Source of the DNA: Phenylobacterium sp.
GTDB lineage: Bacteria; Pseudomonadota; Alphaproteobacteria; Caulobacterales; Caulobacteraceae
NCBI GenBank assembly: GCA_017991675.1
Contig: JAGOQB010000002.1
Coordinates: 62,001-126,000, forward strand
DNA length: 64,000 bases
Direction: 5' to 3'
The notes under the pieces were generated by a model. It was not told the origin of the DNA, ran no database searches, and saw only the letters and a program-made list of their open reading frames with translations. Position 1 is the first letter of the stretch. Every line of letters begins with the position of its first letter. Positions 1 to 10,806 of this stretch are shown in pieces. Both the position numbers and the translations under genes were made by a program.

Positions 1-2285
<2,285 letters not shown>

Positions 2286-2339
2286 TTGGGGCGCTGCATA
2301 CATTTTCGATCATCGGCGTGGAAGCGCGATGACGGTGGA

Positions 2340-2430
2340 ATCGGCTCATCCCCGCACAGGCGGGGTCCAAGCGGACTCGCGAAAACGAAAGTGCAGACCC
2401 GGCTTGGGGCCCGGCGAACCGGGCTGAGCG
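2340..2430. repeat. possible degenerate intergenic palindromic repeat
   Basis: Between valS and popZ there is a short stretch with small GC-rich hairpins: CATCCCCGC...GCGGGG, and CCCGGC...GCCGGG-type pairs near 2397-2425. It resembles the TGTCATCCCGG repeat family seen at 34149, 41755 and 51421 but does not align cleanly with it. It may instead be part of the popZ transcript end. Weak call. Confidence 0.25.
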
Positions 2431-2444
2431 GTGCTTATGGTCGT

Positions 2445-2987
2445 TTAGCGTACGCCGCCGCGGGCGATCCGCTCGACTTCCCGGTCGACGGTCTGCTGGA
2501 CGATGTCCGGCAGGTTTTCGTCGAGCCATTGCTTGAGCAGCGGGCGGAGCAGTTCGCGGACCACGTCCTCCAGGGTGCGGCCGTCGGCCGGCATCTGGAT
2601 CGAGCGCGACAGCTGACCGAAGGCCGAGGCCGCGGCGCTGGCGGCGACCGCGCCGACCAGCCCGTCGCCGATATCCACGGCCGGAGCGACCGGCGCTGGC
2701 GGCGGCTCATAGGCCGGAACCTCGGGCTCCTCGCTCACGGTCGGGGTGTAGACGTCGAGGTCGCCGAGCGACTCGACCTTGTCGGTCAGTTCCAGCGCGC
2801 CGTCGTCTTCCTCGACGGCGGGTTCCGGCTCCGGCTCGAACACCGGGGCGGCGGCCTGCACGGGTTCGGCTTCGGGCTCCGGCTCGGGAGCCGCGGCGTC
2901 CGCCGGCGCGTCATCTTCGGAGATGATCCGCCGGATGGAGGCCAGGATCTCCTCCATCGTCGGTTCTTGCGAGGTCTGTTCAGACAT
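2445..2987 (-). CDS. popZ: polar organizing protein PopZ (DUF2497)
   Basis: PopZ forms a polymeric, DNA-free matrix at the cell pole that anchors the ParB-parS centromere and recruits cell-cycle signalling proteins in Caulobacter. The 180-residue protein has the expected three parts. The N-terminal recognition helix is EPTMEEILASIRRIISEDD (about residues 8-26). A proline- and acid-rich linker follows (about 27-115). The C-terminal helical oligomerisation region contains GRTLEDVVRELLRPLLKQWL. Length matches Caulobacter PopZ (about 177 aa). The flanking valS and TolC genes match the Caulobacter neighbourhood as I recall it. Its promoter should lie in 2988-3121. Confidence 0.93.
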   Translation of the reverse strand: MSEQTSQEPTMEEILASIRRIISEDDAPADAAAPEPEPEAEPVQAAAPVFEPEPEPAVEEDDGALELTDKVESLGDLDVYTPTVSEEPEVPAYEPPPAPVAPAVDIGDGLVGAVAASAAASAFGQLSRSIQMPADGRTLEDVVRELLRPLLKQWLDENLPDIVQQTVDREVERIARGGVR

Positions 2988-3019
2988 TTCGGGGCCGCCG
3001 GTGGTGCGAGTAGAGAATC

Positions 3020-3098
3020 CGTCGCGCTAGCTAAGCGCGACGGTGTGATCCTGCAATTTCCGCCAGAAGGCGCAAGCGCCTAATCGCCTATCAGGCGA
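3020..3098 (-). terminator. three stacked hairpins between tolC-like gene and popZ
   Basis: Downstream of the TolC gene stop (3122) are three perfect small hairpins: TCGCCT-ATC-AGGCGA (3084-3098), AGGCGC-AA-GCGCCT (3068-3081) and CGTCGCGCT-AGCTA-AGCGCGACG (3020-3042). No T run follows, so this is either a factor-assisted terminator for the TolC gene or structure in the popZ 5' leader. Confidence 0.4.
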
Positions 3099-3121
3099 AA
3101 CCGTGCACGAAAACTTTAACC

Positions 3122-4627
3122 CTATTTCGGCGCGGCGGGCGGCGGAGCGGCGACCGGCTTCTCGACGGTCTTGGGCGTGAACGCGCCGTCGACGACTGCG
3201 ATCGGCTCTTCCCAGGGCACCCAGCCCCAGGTGATCCGGTTCTTGCGGAAGTTGGTCGTCGGGTCGTAACGCGTCAGGCCCGGCTCGAGCATCGGGCCTT
3301 CCAGCTGGCCCATTTGGGCCAGGACCAGCGAGCTGGCGACGAACTCATCGCGGCGCGCACTGACCTGCGACAGCTCGGCGTTGCGCAGCTCCTGCTCGGC
3401 GTTCAGCACGTCCAGCGTGGTGCGCAGGCCGACCTGCTGCTCCTGCTTGGTGCCTTCGGCGGCGATTCGGGCGGCCTTCACCTGCTGGTCGGTCGAGGCG
3501 ATGTTCGCCTTGCTGGCCAGGTGCTGGTTCCACGACTGGGTCAGGCTCTGCATGACCGCGCGGCGCGCCACCTCGACGTTGATCCGATCGGCGTTGTTGC
3601 GCTCCATCGCCGCGCGCACGCGCGAAGAAACCAGGCCGCCGGTGAACAGCGGCATGGTCAGGGTCGCCCCGGCGCGCACCGCGCGCGACGAATCCTCGCC
3701 CGACCAGGGGTCGGCCATCCCGCTGTAGCCGACCGAGCCGGTGACCCCGAGGTTGGGCATGCGTTCGGCGCGGGCCGCCGACAGGCGCGCGCGGCTGCCC
3801 TGCTCGGCGTACTGGGCCTGGCGGATCTGCGGATTGTTGACCTCGGCGGCCTCGTAGGCCTGGGCCACGTCGGCCGGCAGCAGCGCCGAGATCTGCGGCT
3901 CGGCGGCCAGGTCGCCCGGGTTCTGGCCGACCACGGCGGCGTAGACCGCCCGGCTCGAGGCCAGTTGCGCCTGGGCCTGGGACAGCTGAGCCTCAGCAGC
4001 GGCGAGGCGCGCCTCGGACTGGGCCACGTCGGTGCGGGTGATCTCGCCGACCTCGAAGCGGGCCTTGGATTCGTCGAGCTGGCGCTGGAGGACGCGGACG
4101 TTCTCCTCGCGGATACGCAGGCCTTCCTGGTCGCGCCGGGTGTCGGCGTAGGCCTGGACGACCGACTGCATCACCGTGGCCTCGGTGCGGCGCAGCTGCT
4201 CGCGTCCGGCCAGGATGTCGGCCTCGGCGGCGTTCACCGCGGCGGCGACCCGGCCGCCGGTATAGATGGGCTGGCTCAGCTGCAGGGTGGCGCTGGCGCT
4301 GTTGTCGTCGCGGCGGCCGGCGACCAGGGTGTCGCGGATGCCGTCGCCGTTGGTGTCGATGTAATCGCCTTGGCCCGGCGTGCGGATATCGGCCCAGGCG
4401 ACCGAGCCGGTGACCGAGGCCTGCGGGCGATAGCCGGTCCGCGCCTGGACCCAGTTCTCGTCCAGGGCGCGCTGCGTGGCGCGCTGGGCCTGGAGGGTCG
4501 GGTTCGATTCGTACGCGAGCGCGATGGCCTCGGCCAGGGTTTCGGCGGACGCCGGCGCGGCGATCGCGAGCGCAAGTCCTGCGCTGTAGACCGCGGCCAA
4601 CAAACCTCCGCGACGACTATTGAACAT
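3122..4627 (-). CDS. tolC: TolC-family outer membrane channel (RsaF-like)
   Basis: Outer membrane exit duct for type I secretion or RND efflux. The 501-residue product has a signal peptide (ends ASAETLAEAI near residue 28) followed by two outer-membrane-efflux-protein repeats rich in Ala/Gln/Glu coiled coil (for example LRIREENVRVLQRQLDESKA and the LNAEQELRNAELSQV segment). The GGRV and GGLV motifs mark the two beta-hairpins. The C-terminal tail is proline-rich (ekpvaapppaapk). In Caulobacter the gene next to popZ encodes an RsaF-type channel for S-layer protein export. The RND pair at 43.4-47.7 kb has no channel of its own and could share this one (inference). Confidence 0.88.
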   Translation of the reverse strand: MFNSRRGGLLAAVYSAGLALAIAAPASAETLAEAIALAYESNPTLQAQRATQRALDENWVQARTGYRPQASVTGSVAWADIRTPGQGDYIDTNGDGIRDTLVAGRRDDNSASATLQLSQPIYTGGRVAAAVNAAEADILAGREQLRRTEATVMQSVVQAYADTRRDQEGLRIREENVRVLQRQLDESKARFEVGEITRTDVAQSEARLAAAEAQLSQAQAQLASSRAVYAAVVGQNPGDLAAEPQISALLPADVAQAYEAAEVNNPQIRQAQYAEQGSRARLSAARAERMPNLGVTGSVGYSGMADPWSGEDSSRAVRAGATLTMPLFTGGLVSSRVRAAMERNNADRINVEVARRAVMQSLTQSWNQHLASKANIASTDQQVKAARIAAEGTKQEQQVGLRTTLDVLNAEQELRNAELSQVSARRDEFVASSLVLAQMGQLEGPMLEPGLTRYDPTTNFRKNRITWGWVPWEEPIAVVDGAFTPKTVEKPVAAPPPAAPK

Positions 4628-4774
4628 GGTTATCCCCGAAACGGCGTAGTGAGACCGGGTCCTATATGACCGCCTATTCAGCGCCGGACTAGTGGGCGCG
4701 ACCTTAAGCTTTTTTCACCCCAAGGTTTCGGCCATGTTTCACGTACGCCATCTGCACGCGAGGATCGCCGCGAC

Positions 4775-5347
4775 CTAGAACGCAAACCCCGCCTTCGGTT
4801 CGAAGCCCGGCAGGACAGGCGCCATGGCGTCAAACAGCGTACGACGGCCGACGCCGTCGTCGGCGCGGACATAATAAACAGCTTGGCCGGTAGGTCCGTT
4901 CCGTTCGATGACCAACAGGCGTCCGCCCGGGGCCAGGGCGTCGAGCCAGGTCTGGGGCGCGTGGGTGACCGCGCCCTCGACGACGATCAGGTCGTAGTCC
5001 GCGCCCGGAAGCGCCTTGAGCTCCTCGGCGTCGAAGCGCGTGACGTCGAGGCCGACCGCCTCCAGCACCGCGGCGGCATAGGGCGCAGCGATCGCCAGCG
5101 CCCGCTCGCCTTCGACCGGCCTGGCCGCCTGCAGCAGCTTGGAGACTTCGCGCGGGCGCAGCAGGAAGCGGCCCGGCGCATATTCGACATCGACGTCGGC
5201 ATAGGCCTGGAAGGCCTTGTCGGCCGGAATCAGCGCCTCACGCGGGATCGCGCGCATGGCGTCGTGCAAGCGCACGTCGGTCACGTCGTTGGTGCGAACT
5301 TGGCTCTCGACCATGTTGAGCCGGGCGGCGACGAAATCGGCGGCCAT
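4775..5347 (-). CDS. protein-L-isoaspartate O-methyltransferase family protein, degenerate SAM site
   Basis: The 190-residue product matches the PCMT family across its length: N-terminal ARLNMVESQVRTNDVTD and IPREALIPADK, then FLLRPREVSKLLQA. The glycine-rich SAM-binding motif I (normally VLEVGTGSGYxxA) reads RALAIAAPYAAAVLEAVG and lacks all the glycines. Later motifs (YDLIVVEGAV and LAPGGRLLVIE) are kept. The protein may therefore bind no SAM and act as a structural or regulatory relative, or use an altered site. It lies immediately upstream of the TolC gene on the same strand (147-base gap), so co-transcription is possible. Confidence 0.8.
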   Translation of the reverse strand: MAADFVAARLNMVESQVRTNDVTDVRLHDAMRAIPREALIPADKAFQAYADVDVEYAPGRFLLRPREVSKLLQAARPVEGERALAIAAPYAAAVLEAVGLDVTRFDAEELKALPGADYDLIVVEGAVTHAPQTWLDALAPGGRLLVIERNGPTGQAVYYVRADDGVGRRTLFDAMAPVLPGFEPKAGFAF

Positions 5348-5504
5348 GATTCCTCGACGGGACAGACGTAGAATAAGAAACTTTGGCGCGCTTATAGGTC
5401 CGCCCCTCCCGTTAAGGCAATCGGCCCATGAGACCTGTGAGAGAGGATTGCAGGGAGCGGCCTGTTCTGTTAGCCAAGCGCCCTCCCCGGCCCCGGCCGG
5501 CGGC

Positions 5505-5578
5505 GGCCTGATGGCGGAGTGGTGACGCAGCGGACTGCAAATCCGTGCACCCGAGTTCGATTCTCGGTCAGGCCTCCA
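5505..5578 (+). tRNA. tRNA-Cys (GCA)
   Basis: Complete cloverleaf. The acceptor stem GGCCTGA (5505-5511) pairs with TCAGGCC (5568-5574), followed by T and an encoded CCA. The anticodon loop CTGCAAA carries GCA at 5537-5539. The T-arm contains GTTCGATTC. Confidence 0.96.
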
Positions 5579-5676
5579 AATTTTCCGAAAGGTTAGCGGA
5601 GCGCCGTGCGCTCCAGTTCTACGGCGCAGTCTTCAAGGCCGATCCCCTTTCTCTAGGCTCGCTGGCGAGCGAGCGC

Positions 5677-6201
5677 ATGCTCGCGGGCGCCTCCTATCAG
5701 GGGGCGAATTTTCAGGGCGCCGACTTCGCCTACGCGCAACTGGCTTCCGGCGCGCTCGATGGCGCTCTCCACGCAGGCGCGACTTTTGAGCGGGCCCTCG
5801 CCGAAGGTTCCGCCGCCGCTCGACCGACCGATGCATCTGGCCTCGGAGCGGAGAGCGTCGAGTGGTCCATTGAAGAATACCTGCTGCTTCGAGCTGAGCG
5901 ACTAGGCGGCAGGATCGACTTCGATCAGCTGGCGGTCCAGGCCGAGCGCTGGCGGCGACGGGAAGCTGAAGCGGCGCAGCTCACGCGTCCGGCGGCCGAA
6001 GGGGTATCGACGCCCGCTGGGCTCGAGCCGGCAGACGCGGCCGGGCGCGGAGGCGCGTCGAGACTGCAAGCAGCCAGCGCTGCGATCGCAACCCTGAAGG
6101 CGATCCACGACCAGATGCGCCAGACCTTCGAACTCGCTACGCCGTCCGCACAGACGGAGCGTCGCCGGACACACCAAGACGGCGACGGCATGACGCCCTG
6201 A
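5677..6201 (+). CDS. hypothetical protein next to tRNA-Cys
   Basis: Unrecognised product of about 174 residues from the ATG at 5677. The same frame is open back to 5545, inside the tRNA, so the upstream part cannot be the natural start. It has an N-terminal LAGASYQGANFQGADFAYAQ segment reminiscent of a few pentapeptide-like turns, then a charged helical part (EEYLLLRAERLGG, VQAERWRRREAEAAQ) and a polar C-terminus. Codon third positions are less GC-rich than in neighbouring housekeeping genes. This and its place just after a tRNA hint at transferred DNA, but no integrase or repeated tRNA end is visible. No function can be assigned. Confidence 0.45.
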   Translation: MLAGASYQGANFQGADFAYAQLASGALDGALHAGATFERALAEGSAAARPTDASGLGAESVEWSIEEYLLLRAERLGGRIDFDQLAVQAERWRRREAEAAQLTRPAAEGVSTPAGLEPADAAGRGGASRLQAASAAIATLKAIHDQMRQTFELATPSAQTERRRTHQDGDGMTP

Positions 6202-6311
6202 TTCGCCACCCTGGTGTTTTCCCTGGCTATCGTTGCGAGGCGGGACTTCTATGCTGGTGAAGGGCCACCCTGCAGGCCGTCGATCAGCTGCGGGGTTTCG
6301 GGAGGCTGGGC

Positions 6312-6485
6312 ATGGACGACAGAACTGTCAGCCAAGTGGTGACGCCGAACCGCGCTTGCATAGGCGATCTTGTCGAGCGCCTCGCGGTGTTGCTCCGCGA
6401 TGCGCAACCGCCGTTTCTGCAACGATCGGAAATCCGCGACACGCAAGCCTGGACCCCGCGCCCATCGCGCAACGACGTCCCGTAG
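6312..6485 (+). CDS. small hypothetical ORF (57 aa)
   Basis: A 57-residue ORF (begins MDDRTVSQVVTPNR) preceded by a perfect GGAGG at 6301-6305, six bases from the ATG. Contains a short amphipathic helix (GDLVERLAVLLRDA). It shares the less GC-biased codon style of the preceding unrecognised gene. No family recognised; the ribosome-binding site is the main support. Confidence 0.35.
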   Translation: MDDRTVSQVVTPNRACIGDLVERLAVLLRDAQPPFLQRSEIRDTQAWTPRPSRNDVP

Positions 6486-6596
6486 CCATCGCGCGCCCGC
6501 GCCGACGGTACGGAAATCTGCGCAGGGTTACGCGACGGGCGCCTTTGCCCCGCCCCCGACAGCCAATAGTTTGTCCGCGAAAGTGGAGAAACGGAC

Positions 6597-7808
6597 ATGG
6601 CTGACTTCGGAAGCGAGCTGGGGCTTGAGGAGTTCCGCGCGCAGGCCCGCGCCTGGCTGGAGGAGAACTTCCCCGCCTCGCTGCGCGGCAAGCCGGGCGT
6701 CGCCGCCGCCCTGATGGAAGGCGAGAAGCCGCAGGGCGATGTCCTGCTGTGGATGAATCGCATGGGCGAAAAGGGTTGGGGCACCCCGACCTGGCCGGCC
6801 GAGTACGGCGGCGGCGGCCTGAACGGCCAGCAGGCCCGCGTGCTGCAGCAGGAAATGGCCAAGATCGGCGCCTTCAACCCGCTGACCTTCGGCATGGGCG
6901 TGACCATGGTCGGGCCGACCATCCTCGACTACGGAACCGAGGAGCAGAAACGCAAGCACATCCCGCCGATCGTGCGCGGCGAAATCCGCTGGTGCGTCGG
7001 CTATTCCGAGCCGAACGCCGGGTCAGACCTGGCCTCGCTGCAGACCAAGGCGGTCGACGCCGGCGACCACTGGACGATCACGGGCCAAAAGACCTGGACC
7101 TCGGGCGCCCAGCATTCGCAGTGGTGCGGCGCCCTGGTGCGGACCGACTCCAAGGCCAAGAAGCATGACGGCATCACCTTCATGCTGATCGACATGCAGC
7201 AGGCCGCCATCGAGACCCGTCCGATCGCCCTGATCGCCGGCGCCTCGCCGTTCTGCGAGACCTTCTTCAACGACGCGCGCGCCGAGAAGGACGCGGTGCT
7301 GGGCGAGCTGAACGTCGGCTGGACGGTCGGCAAGCGGCTGCTGCAGCACGAGCGGGCCAGCCAGACGGGCGCGGCGAACGGCCCGCGGGCGACGCCGATG
7401 CAGGACATCGCCAAGCGCTACCTCGAGCTGGACGCCAACGGCCGCATCGCCGACACCGACCTGCGCACGCGGCTGACCCGGCACCTGATGGACGCCCAGA
7501 TCCACCGCCTGACCCTGGCGCGCGCCGCGGCCGAATCGAAAGGTGCGTCGGGGGCGACCAACGCCGCCTCGGTGCTCAAGAACTCGGCCACCAACGTCGC
7601 CCAGACCCGCGCCGAGCTGACCCTTGAGATCATGGGCCACCAGGGGCTGGGCTGGGAGGGCGAGGCCTTCAGCAAGGACGAGATCGAGAGCGTCCGCAGC
7701 TGGCTGGGCGGCAAGGCGATGTCGATCTACGGCGGCTCGTCCGAGATCCAGAACAACATCATTTCCAAGCGGATCCTGGGCCTGCCCGACAACACCCAGT
7801 CGACCTGA
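6597..7808 (+). CDS. acyl-CoA dehydrogenase family protein
   Basis: FAD-dependent dehydrogenase of an acyl-CoA thioester (403 aa). Helical N-domain with PTWPAEYGG, middle beta-domain with GYSEPNAGSDLASL and TGQKTWTSGA (flavin-binding loops), and C-terminal helical domain with LEIMGHQGLGWEG. In the C-terminal motif YGGSSEIQNNI the canonical catalytic Glu (usually Y-E-G) is Gly, as in a FadE subclass where the base lies elsewhere. The ATG at 6597 follows GGAGAAACGGAC. The substrate is unknown. It converges on the TetR gene at 7854. Confidence 0.87.
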   Translation: MADFGSELGLEEFRAQARAWLEENFPASLRGKPGVAAALMEGEKPQGDVLLWMNRMGEKGWGTPTWPAEYGGGGLNGQQARVLQQEMAKIGAFNPLTFGMGVTMVGPTILDYGTEEQKRKHIPPIVRGEIRWCVGYSEPNAGSDLASLQTKAVDAGDHWTITGQKTWTSGAQHSQWCGALVRTDSKAKKHDGITFMLIDMQQAAIETRPIALIAGASPFCETFFNDARAEKDAVLGELNVGWTVGKRLLQHERASQTGAANGPRATPMQDIAKRYLELDANGRIADTDLRTRLTRHLMDAQIHRLTLARAAAESKGASGATNAASVLKNSATNVAQTRAELTLEIMGHQGLGWEGEAFSKDEIESVRSWLGGKAMSIYGGSSEIQNNIISKRILGLPDNTQST

Positions 7809-7853
7809 TGCGCTGGCGAGGGGCGGCTCGGCCGTCCCCTCGCCGATTCCCCG

Positions 7854-8489
7854 CTAGGCTGGCGACAGCCGCTCGATGACGCCCGTCACATAGGCGCGCA
7901 TGCCGCGGGCCATCGACACCGCCCCGTCGCTGAGCAGCCACTGCAGTCGCAGGCCGTCGAGCACTGCGGTCATGTTCGCCGCCTCGACGCCTGAGTCGAA
8001 ATCGCCGGCCAGGTCGCCGGCGCGGCGCGCCTCCTCGAAGGCCTGGGTCAGCATCGCCCTGAAGCGGTCGTAGCGGCCGACGAAGTAGGCGTTGATTTCC
8101 GACCCGCCCGACAGGTTCTCGGCAGACAAGGTCACGTCCAGCGCGGTCAGGATCGGGTCGGCTTCGAGGTCGGCGCCGAACTCCGCCATGCGCCGCAGCA
8201 GCGGCAGACCCTGGACGTCACGGACCTTCTCCAGCGCCTCGTCCTGCTCGCGGTCGCCCTCGGCGATCACCGCCAGCAACAGGGCGTTCTTGGTCGGGAA
8301 ATGGTAGAGCAGGCCCGCATCGGTGATGCCGGCCTCCTGCGCGATCGCCGCCAGGCTGGACCCCTTGAAGCCCTGACTTGCGAACAGCCGCCGCGCCGCG
8401 TCGAGCACCGCCGCTCGTCGCGCCCTGCCCCTTGGTTGGCGTGTCCCGGGGGCGCTGGCGATCTCGGCGGGGGCGCGCGTCTTGGTCAT
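7854..8489 (-). CDS. TetR/AcrR family transcriptional regulator
   Basis: DNA-binding repressor of about 211 residues. The N-terminal helix-turn-helix reads VLDAARRLFASQGFKGSSL then AIAQEAGITDAGLLYHFPTK. The rest is a helical ligand/dimer domain (TetR_C, BetI-like). I chose the ATG at 8489; TTG codons at 8498 and 8492 are in frame. It is divergent from the TonB receptor gene at 8621, and the 131-base interval holds several CTAG-centred repeats, so it may control that receptor and itself (inference). Confidence 0.87.
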   Translation of the reverse strand: MTKTRAPAEIASAPGTRQPRGRARRAAVLDAARRLFASQGFKGSSLAAIAQEAGITDAGLLYHFPTKNALLLAVIAEGDREQDEALEKVRDVQGLPLLRRMAEFGADLEADPILTALDVTLSAENLSGGSEINAYFVGRYDRFRAMLTQAFEEARRAGDLAGDFDSGVEAANMTAVLDGLRLQWLLSDGAVSMARGMRAYVTGVIERLSPA

Positions 8490-8510
8490 CAAAATCAACC
8501 TTGCACGAAA

Positions 8511-8558
8511 ACCTAGCGCCTGCTAGCTGTTGACCAATACCTAGTGACTACAAGAATT
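8511..8558. promoter_or_regulatory. candidate operator/promoter between tetR-type and TonB receptor genes
   Basis: The interval contains CTAGC-GCCT-GCTAG (8513-8526), a perfect short inverted repeat, then TTGACC near 8530 as a possible -35, and CCTAGTGACTA (about 8540-8550). The last shares CCTAGTGA with the dyad upstream of the kinase operon at 16532-16570, so the two promoters might share a regulator; this is a weak similarity. Confidence 0.35.
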
Positions 8559-8620
8559 CTAGCGCGCAGTCGGTTTCCGGGGTGGAGCCTGACGCTGGCG
8601 CGGCTCTAGGGAGGGGATCC

Positions 8621-10804
8621 ATGCGTAAACTTCTGCTTTCAGGTGTCGCGCTCGCGGCCATGGGCTTCAGCGGCGCGGCCGTTGCGCAAGACGTCGCGCT
8701 CGAGGAGGTGGTGGTCACCGCCCAGAAGCGCACGGAAAACCTGCAGGAGGTCCCGATCGCGGTCAGCGCCATCGGCCAGGACCGAGTCGACCAACTGCAC
8801 GCAACGCGGCTGTCGGACCTGACCGCCGTCGCCCCCAACTTCAGCGTCGAGAAGGCCAACGGCACCGTCTACATCCGCGGCGTCGGCGGCGGGGGCCGCA
8901 ACATCGGCTTCGGCGGCCGCGCCGGGGTCTATCTGGACGGCGTCTATATCGGCCAGGTCGCCTCGCTCAATCAGACCCTGCTCGACATCGACCACGTTGA
9001 GGTCCTGCGCGGGCCGCAGGGCCACCTATTCGGCCGCAACACGGTGTCCGGGGCCGCGAACATCATCACCCGCGCGCCGGGCTACGAGTTCGGCGGCGAG
9101 TTGATCCTGGGCGCCGGCAACTCGAACTACGGCAGCGTCGGCCTGCGCGCCGACCTGCCCATCGTGGCCGACAAGGTGCTCGCCAAGGCCTCGATCGGCG
9201 TGGAGAAGCGCGACGGCTTCACGCGCAACCTGTTCAGCGGCGACACCACCATGGGCTCGCTGGACTCGCAGTCCTATCGCGCCGCGGTGCGCTTCCTGCC
9301 CAACGAAGACCTGACCATCGACGTCAGCGCCGACTACATGCGCGACCATTCGTTCCGCGGCGGGCCCGAGGCGGTGTCCGGCCTGACGGGGAGCGGGACC
9401 ACCGATCCGAACGCCCCGGCGCCGTGGGTCGTCAACACCAACACGCCGCGCTTCAAGCACGTCGAGACCGGCGGCGCGGCGCTGAACATCGGCTATGAGC
9501 TGGCTGGCGGATCCACGATCACCTCGATCACCGCCTACCGCACCAGCAAGCAGGCGATCCAGGCCGACAACGACTACAGCCCGATCGATTTCCTGCGCAC
9601 GCTCTACCAGGACGAATTCAAACAGTGGACGCAGGAGCTGCGGCTTGCCTCTCCTGACGAAGGCCGCCTGCGCTATGTCGCCGGGATCTTCCTGCTGAAG
9701 GAGGACGCCGACACCGTCCGCGTCGCCGCCTGGGGCCCGATGGTCGGCCTGCTCGGCCTCGGCATTCCGCCGAATTCGAGCACGCCGTCCTCGGCCAGCA
9801 TCGAGACCACGTCGTACGCCGCCTTCGGTTCGCTCGACTTCGAGATCACCGACCGCTTCACCCTGAACGCCGGCGGCCGCTACACGAGCGAGAAGCGCAA
9901 GCTCAACTTCGACCTCGACGGCTCCAACAGCGGCCTGGTCGGCATCGCGACCCTGAACAACTTCCGCGACGAGGCCGACGAAAACCGCTTCACGCCGAGC
10001 ATCGGGGTGACCTTCAAGGCCAGCGAGGACGTCAACCTCTACGCCAAGTACTCGACCGGCTTCAAAAGCGGCGGCTGGAACATCGACTTCCTCAACCGCA
10101 ACCAGGTCCGCGACCTGAACAACGACGGCCGCGCCGACTTCGCCTTCGACACCGAGACGGTGCAGTCCTACGAGATCGGGGCCAAGACCGAACTGTTCGA
10201 CCGCCGGCTGCGGCTGAACCTGGCGGCGTTCATCGCCGACTACGACGACTACCAGATCAACCGCTTCGTCCAGTTCCCCGGCGGGATCACGGTCATCCAG
10301 CTGTCCAACGCGGCCAAGGTTCACACCGAGGGCGCCGAACTGAGCATCGAGGCGCTGCCGATCGCCGGCCTGCGGCTGACCCTGGACGCGGCCTATATGG
10401 ACGCCACCTTCGACGACTTCAAAGGCGGCGGAGCGGCCGGCAGCGACGCGACCGGCAACGAGCTGCCGTTCTCGCCGAAATGGTCGGGCAGCGCCTCGGC
10501 GCAATACACCTTCGACCTGCCGTCGATCGGGTCGGAGCTGACCCTGTTCGGCCAGTACGCCTATCGCTCGCGCACCTATGCCGGCCAGGAGAACCTGGCC
10601 AACCAGCTGCTGGACGCCCGCAATATCGTGAACGCCCGCGTGACCCTGACCCACATCGACAGCAACTGGGCGGTCAGCCTGTGGGGCTCGAACATCACCG
10701 ACGACGACTACCTGACCAACCGGACCGCCGACTTCCTAGGCACCAAGTTCGTCGAGCGCGGCGAGCCGCAGACCTACGGCATCGAGGTCACCGCGGCGTT
10801 CTGA
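8621..10804 (+). CDS. TonB-dependent receptor
   Basis: Outer membrane active transporter of 727 aa energised by TonB-ExbBD. It has a signal peptide (MRKLLLSGVALAAMGFSG, cleaved near AVAQ), then a TonB box LEEVVVTAQKR. The plug domain contains EVLRGPQGHLFGRNTVSGA. A 22-strand barrel with alternating aromatic residues follows, ending in TYGIEVTAAF. The ATG at 8621 is preceded by GGGAGGGGAT. It abuts the sulfatase gene (2 bases apart), so the likely cargo is a sulfated or amino-sugar oligosaccharide (inference from the locus). Confidence 0.92.
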   Translation: MRKLLLSGVALAAMGFSGAAVAQDVALEEVVVTAQKRTENLQEVPIAVSAIGQDRVDQLHATRLSDLTAVAPNFSVEKANGTVYIRGVGGGGRNIGFGGRAGVYLDGVYIGQVASLNQTLLDIDHVEVLRGPQGHLFGRNTVSGAANIITRAPGYEFGGELILGAGNSNYGSVGLRADLPIVADKVLAKASIGVEKRDGFTRNLFSGDTTMGSLDSQSYRAAVRFLPNEDLTIDVSADYMRDHSFRGGPEAVSGLTGSGTTDPNAPAPWVVNTNTPRFKHVETGGAALNIGYELAGGSTITSITAYRTSKQAIQADNDYSPIDFLRTLYQDEFKQWTQELRLASPDEGRLRYVAGIFLLKEDADTVRVAAWGPMVGLLGLGIPPNSSTPSSASIETTSYAAFGSLDFEITDRFTLNAGGRYTSEKRKLNFDLDGSNSGLVGIATLNNFRDEADENRFTPSIGVTFKASEDVNLYAKYSTGFKSGGWNIDFLNRNQVRDLNNDGRADFAFDTETVQSYEIGAKTELFDRRLRLNLAAFIADYDDYQINRFVQFPGGITVIQLSNAAKVHTEGAELSIEALPIAGLRLTLDAAYMDATFDDFKGGGAAGSDATGNELPFSPKWSGSASAQYTFDLPSIGSELTLFGQYAYRSRTYAGQENLANQLLDARNIVNARVTLTHIDSNWAVSLWGSNITDDDYLTNRTADFLGTKFVERGEPQTYGIEVTAAF

Positions 10805-10806
10805 CC

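Noticed and set aside
6233-6604. 123-codon ORF overlapping the 57-aa ORF
   Set aside because: Arg/Pro-rich shadow composition and no ribosome-binding site; the shorter frame has a perfect GGAGG.
8582-8620. Upstream extension of the TonB receptor start
   Set aside because: The signal peptide starts at ATG 8621 behind GGGAGGGG; the extension has no role.
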